A model generated the notes under the pieces. The model saw only the letters and a list, made by a program, of their open reading frames with translations. It searched no databases and was not told where the DNA came from. A stretch of DNA of 38,289 nt from Pontiellaceae bacterium (GTDB taxonomy: Bacteria; Verrucomicrobiota; Kiritimatiellia; Kiritimatiellales; Pontiellaceae): assembly GCA_016937945.1 (NCBI GenBank), contig JAFGVP010000153.1, forward strand, positions 1-38,289. Direction: 5' to 3'. Below, piece after piece: positions 35,253-38,289 of this stretch. The translations under genes were made by a program, and so were the position numbers. Numbering within the stretch: position 1 is the stretch's first letter; each line of letters opens with the position of its first letter.

Positions 35253-36475
35253 AACAACAGTCTGGCCCTGTGAAGGGAGTGGCTTCCGACAAAACGGCGG
35301 CACCATGGTGGAACGACGCAGTTTTCTACCAGATTCTCATCGATCGTTTCCGGCGGGCCGGATTTGATACGCTTCGCGGCGACCCGATGAAACCCGATTT
35401 CTGCGGCGGCAATTTGCGCGGGGTGATCGAGGCACTGCCCTATCTGCAGAAGCTCGGCATCGATGCCCTGTGGCTTTCTCCGATCCAGCCGACTGCCGCC
35501 TACCATGGCTACCATATTACTAACTTCGAAGGCGTCGAACAGCGGTTTGGCGGGATGGCTTCGTTCAAGGCACTGATGAATGCAGCCAAGCCGGATTTCC
35601 GCATCATCATGGATTTTGTGCCGAACCATGTTCATCGCTCGCACCCCATCTTCCTCGATGCGCAGAAACGGAAAAACAGTCACTTTCGCGACTGGTTCTT
35701 TTTCGACGACCAGGGCGGGTATCTCTGCTTCCTCGATTTTGGAGAACTGCCCAAGCTCAATCTCGACAATCCAGAAACGCGCCGATACGTCATCGACTGC
35801 GCATTGCAATGGCTGGAACTAGGGATCGACGGCTTTCGGCTCGATCATGTGCTCGGCCCTTCAATGTCCTTCTGGCACGCGTTCCATCGTGAAGTGAAGG
35901 CACGCTTTCCCTCCGCCTACTTACTCGGGGAAGCTTTGTTTCTTGGTGTCGGCGGCAAGCACATGAAAACGCTTGGGTTGCCGCATAAGCGGACCCATTT
36001 AAAAAAGGAGATGCGGGGCGAGTCCGTAATCGACGACATCATGCTCGAATACCGTGATGTGATGGACGGCGTGCTTGATTTCGGCTTCCGCGAAATCATG
36101 GTGAATGAAATTGCGCATGCCAAGCATTTGCCTTCAAAGCACCACGTCCAGTCACTGCTCGACAAGCACTACGCCAAATTCCCCGAAGGCTTCAGTCTGC
36201 CGTCGTTCCTCGACAACCACGACATCAACCGCTTTCTGTTCGAGGCGAAGGACCGAATCAACCGGCTCAAGCTTACCTCTGAAATCCAGTTTAAACAAAA
36301 GCAGCCGCCGATTCTCTACTACGGCACCGAAGCCGGCATGAGCCAAACCCGCGACATCTGGTGTTCACACGGCGATCTCCACGCCCGCCAGCCCATTCCC
36401 TGGAACAATCCCAATCCCAAACTCCTCGAATTCTACACCGATCTTATTCGTCGACGGAAAAGCCGCAACAGATGA
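35249..36475 (+). CDS. Alpha-amylase-family (GH13) glycoside hydrolase, short C-terminus
   Basis: The 408-residue protein has the GH13 barrel with all key motifs: DFVPNH (122-127), GFRLDH with nucleophile Asp199, LLGEAL with acid/base Glu228, and FLDNHD with Asp325. The start FYQILIDRFRRAGFD is typical. No signal peptide is present, so it should work in the cytoplasm on alpha-glucans or alpha-glucosides; exact specificity is not readable. The protein stops soon after the barrel (FYTDLIRRRKSRNR), where relatives usually continue into a beta-sheet C domain. The downstream DNA shows no continuing homology in other frames, so the 3' end was probably lost or replaced. It is translationally coupled to the two-TM protein gene. 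Confidence 0.88.
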   Translation: MKQQSGPVKGVASDKTAAPWWNDAVFYQILIDRFRRAGFDTLRGDPMKPDFCGGNLRGVIEALPYLQKLGIDALWLSPIQPTAAYHGYHITNFEGVEQRFGGMASFKALMNAAKPDFRIIMDFVPNHVHRSHPIFLDAQKRKNSHFRDWFFFDDQGGYLCFLDFGELPKLNLDNPETRRYVIDCALQWLELGIDGFRLDHVLGPSMSFWHAFHREVKARFPSAYLLGEALFLGVGGKHMKTLGLPHKRTHLKKEMRGESVIDDIMLEYRDVMDGVLDFGFREIMVNEIAHAKHLPSKHHVQSLLDKHYAKFPEGFSLPSFLDNHDINRFLFEAKDRINRLKLTSEIQFKQKQPPILYYGTEAGMSQTRDIWCSHGDLHARQPIPWNNPNPKLLEFYTDLIRRRKSRNR

Positions 36476-36664
36476 GTAGGAGACTAATCCGGGGTCGCGT
36501 ATCTCGGTCGCCGAAAGGCATGCATATGCCAATCCCATGAATAGCGTGGCAGAGATTTGCTCCAAGAAATTCCATGGTATATCTTTCTGACATGTCAAAG
36601 GTTGGAGATATGATCAGGCAATGGACCAACGAGCTACTGCAACCATCCGAATATGAAAGGGTCG

Positions 36665-37732
36665 ATGATGAAACGATTGATTGGCTTGGCATTGATGGCC
36701 TCAACCCTGTCGGCATTCGCACAAACGCCGGCCTTTGAGAAAAATGCAGAGCTGGGACGCGGTATTAATCTGGGAAACATGTTCGAAGCTCCCTCGGAGG
36801 CTGCCTAGGGAAACCCCTTTCAGGATGAATATATCGACAGGATTGCCAAGCTGGGCTTTCAGCATATTCGTATTCCAATTTCCTGGGAGACGGACCACAG
36901 GAGCATGGCCGAGCCGCCCTATACCATCAACCCGGCATTCCTGGAGCGAATCAGGCACGTTGTCGACCTGGCCACGAAACGGCATCTGCAGGTGATCATC
37001 AACATGCATCATCACGAAGATCTATTTAAGGACCCGGAAGGTCAAAGAAAACGGTTTGCCTCCATGTGGGATCAGATCACCCGATACTTTTCGGGATACC
37101 CGGACAACCTTGTGTTCGAATTAATGAACGAACCCCACGGCAACCTGACGGCCGAAAAATGGAACGGTCTTGTGGCGGATGGCATCCACGCGATCCGTCG
37201 AACCGATAAAAAGCGGTTCATTCTGGTTGGAACGGCCGAATATGGCGGCGTGGGCGGCCTGTCCAAATTGCATCTTCCAAAGGATGATCGATTGATCCTG
37301 ACCATCCATTACTACAATCCCTTCCATTTCACCCATCAGGGCGCGGAATGGGTTGGCAGCGAAGCGGAGAAATGGCTGGGGTCGCAATGGTTGGATTCGG
37401 AAAGAGAACGCCTGACTGTGCAATCGGATTTTGCCGCCGCCATTCAATATGGCCGGAACCAGCATATCCCTATTCATATCGGCGAGTTCGGCGCCTACAA
37501 CAAGGCCGGACTGGAATCGAGGGCTAGATGGACGACCTATCTTTCCAGATACTTTGAAAGCCAGGGATTCAGTTGGGCCTACTGGGAATTCAGCGCGGGA
37601 TTCGGGATCTACAATCCGTCGACGAAAACCTATGTCAAGGAGCTGGTCGATGCCCTGTTGCACAATCCCATGCCGGCACCCGTCGCACCCATCAACACGG
37701 ATTCCGCAACGAACAAAACCGCCGAACACTGA
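36665..37732 (+). pseudogene. GH5 glycoside hydrolase (cellulase-like) with in-frame TAG
   Basis: The frame starts MMKRLIGLALMASTLSAFAQ, a clear signal peptide, followed by ELGRGINLGNMFEAP, a classic GH5 opening. Codon 48 is TAG (36806-36808), exactly where relatives have Trp in a GNPW-like context (here stop-GNPFQDEY); a TGG to TAG change would explain it. After the stop the frame continues cleanly for 308 codons with both catalytic residues: the acid/base Glu156 in MNEPHG and the nucleophile Glu274 in IGEFGAY. TAG is used as a stop by other genes here, so recoding is unlikely. This is a recent nonsense pseudogene or a sequencing error. A restart at ATG 36905 would lack the signal peptide and first barrel strand. 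Confidence 0.85.
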
Positions 37733-37848
37733 ATTCCTAAAGGTTTGACCGTATCCGCCAACGTTTGGTGTGACTTTCTGGGCACATAAACTATGACCTA
37801 ATCAACTGGCGTTTTCCCGGTAAAGTCCATGCCCTGGTTCTGTCAGAT

Positions 37849-38154
37849 TTATTTCCACGCATTAGTGATGTCTTCGTCTGGAAGAATTTGACGGAAATGT
37901 CTGACGGTCAGAATTGAAACAACCTTTGACTCAACGCGGTAAATTATTCGGTAGTTCGCAATAACTAATTGTCGAATATCCTTTCGGTTGATTTCAGGAA
38001 CTGATTGGCCACTTTCTGAGAAATCTTTGACTTGTTCTACACGGTCAAAAATCGAGAGAACCCATCGCTCTGCCGCCATTGGACTGTCTTGGGCTATATA
38101 TTCTGAGATTTCACCAATACGTTCGACTGCAAGAGGAGACCATAGGATCTTCAT
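37849..38154 (-). CDS. ParE/RelE-family toxin
   Basis: The 101-residue protein has the ParE/RelE toxin pattern: SPLAVERIGEISEYIAQDSP at the N-terminus, then VEQVKDFSESGQSVPEI, IRQLVIANYRIIYRV and SILTVRHFRQIL at the C-terminus. ParE toxins inhibit gyrase and RelE toxins cut mRNA on the ribosome; this one looks more like ParE. The ATG overlaps the TGA of the upstream antitoxin gene (ATGA), the usual toxin-antitoxin arrangement. Confidence 0.9.
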   Translation of the reverse strand: MKILWSPLAVERIGEISEYIAQDSPMAAERWVLSIFDRVEQVKDFSESGQSVPEINRKDIRQLVIANYRIIYRVESKVVSILTVRHFRQILPDEDITNAWK

Positions 38155-38289
38155 CTGGATATTCTCTTCAGGATCATTGCTTTGGCTTTTTCATGAGGAA
38201 TCCCTTTTCCTTCATCAATCATGGATTCTCCCATGGCAATATCTTCAAGTAGCTCTAACCGCTGAGACATGGACTCAAATTCTGAAACA
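38151..38289 (-). CDS. Antitoxin partner of the ParE-type toxin (partial)
   Basis: The last 45 codons are visible, ending RISR before a TGA that overlaps the toxin ATG. They read SMSQRLELLEDIAMGESM and then HEKAKAMILKRISR, a small helical protein end consistent with the C-terminus of an antitoxin. The 5' part lies beyond the window edge, so the DNA-binding domain type is not seen. Confidence 0.7.
   Translation of the reverse strand, partial: VSEFESMSQRLELLEDIAMGESMIDEGKGIPHEKAKAMILKRISR

Noticed and set aside
36594-36738. Short frame overlapping the GH5 signal peptide
   Set aside because: Its second half is the shadow of the GH5 signal peptide; only about 20 codons at its start look protein-like.
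36806-36808. UAG read as an amino acid in this organism
   Set aside because: aspS and the 28280-28966 gene end in TAG at natural protein ends, and no other internal TAG was found in an intact gene.
1-38289. CRISPR arrays or rRNA genes
   Set aside because: No regularly spaced long repeats and no rRNA-like conserved stretches were seen.

Overview
The window looks like chromosomal DNA from a bacterium of the PVC superphylum, most likely a Kiritimatiellota or Verrucomicrobia relative. This is inferred from gene style only: secreted PQQ-type propellers beginning with DWPQF/DWPVW-GP motifs, a TonB-like protein carrying a PA14-like region and an SHD1 domain, and many radical-SAM and Fe-S proteins. 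No 16S rRNA or other taxonomic marker is present. All three stop codons are used (aspS and the 28280-28966 gene end in TAG), so the genetic code appears standard.

Region 1 (1-10923, minus strand) is one tightly packed operon of at least eleven genes whose 3' end lies outside the window. In transcription order it encodes a secreted PQQ-type beta-propeller, a ferredoxin-like protein with two 4Fe-4S motifs, a radical SAM protein, a DUF116/polyprenyl-synthase fusion, a small prenyltransferase-repeat protein, a class II terpene-cyclase-like protein with a DADD motif, two more PQQ-type propellers, a membrane-anchored NHL propeller with a CGCCNP motif, a 58-residue membrane-anchored cysteine protein, and the start of one more gene. 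Seven of the ten junctions are 4-base ATGA overlaps. The set suggests that an isoprenoid is made, cyclised and modified by radical chemistry, with periplasmic or membrane partners. This is the best candidate for an undescribed system here.

Region 2 (11163-29496) is mostly housekeeping: uvrB, two rhomboid proteases, a SWIM/SNF2 helicase, panD coupled to an RlmL-type methyltransferase, aspS, hisS, an HU/IHF-type protein, an HlyD-like membrane protein, smc, a conserved-looking unknown gene and tRNA-Val(GAC). Good sigma70-type promoters precede panD, the HU gene and the tRNA, and a clear intrinsic terminator follows aspS.

Region 3 (29497-38289) has an accessory character. It holds a C39-like peptidase-fold protein, a TonB/PA14/SHD1 protein, decayed insertion-sequence material, orphan fragments, a two-TM protein coupled to a C-terminally short GH13 enzyme, a GH5 glycosidase gene broken by an in-frame TAG, and a ParE-type toxin with a partial antitoxin. 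The switch from dense core genes to loose, damaged genes falls right after the tRNA.
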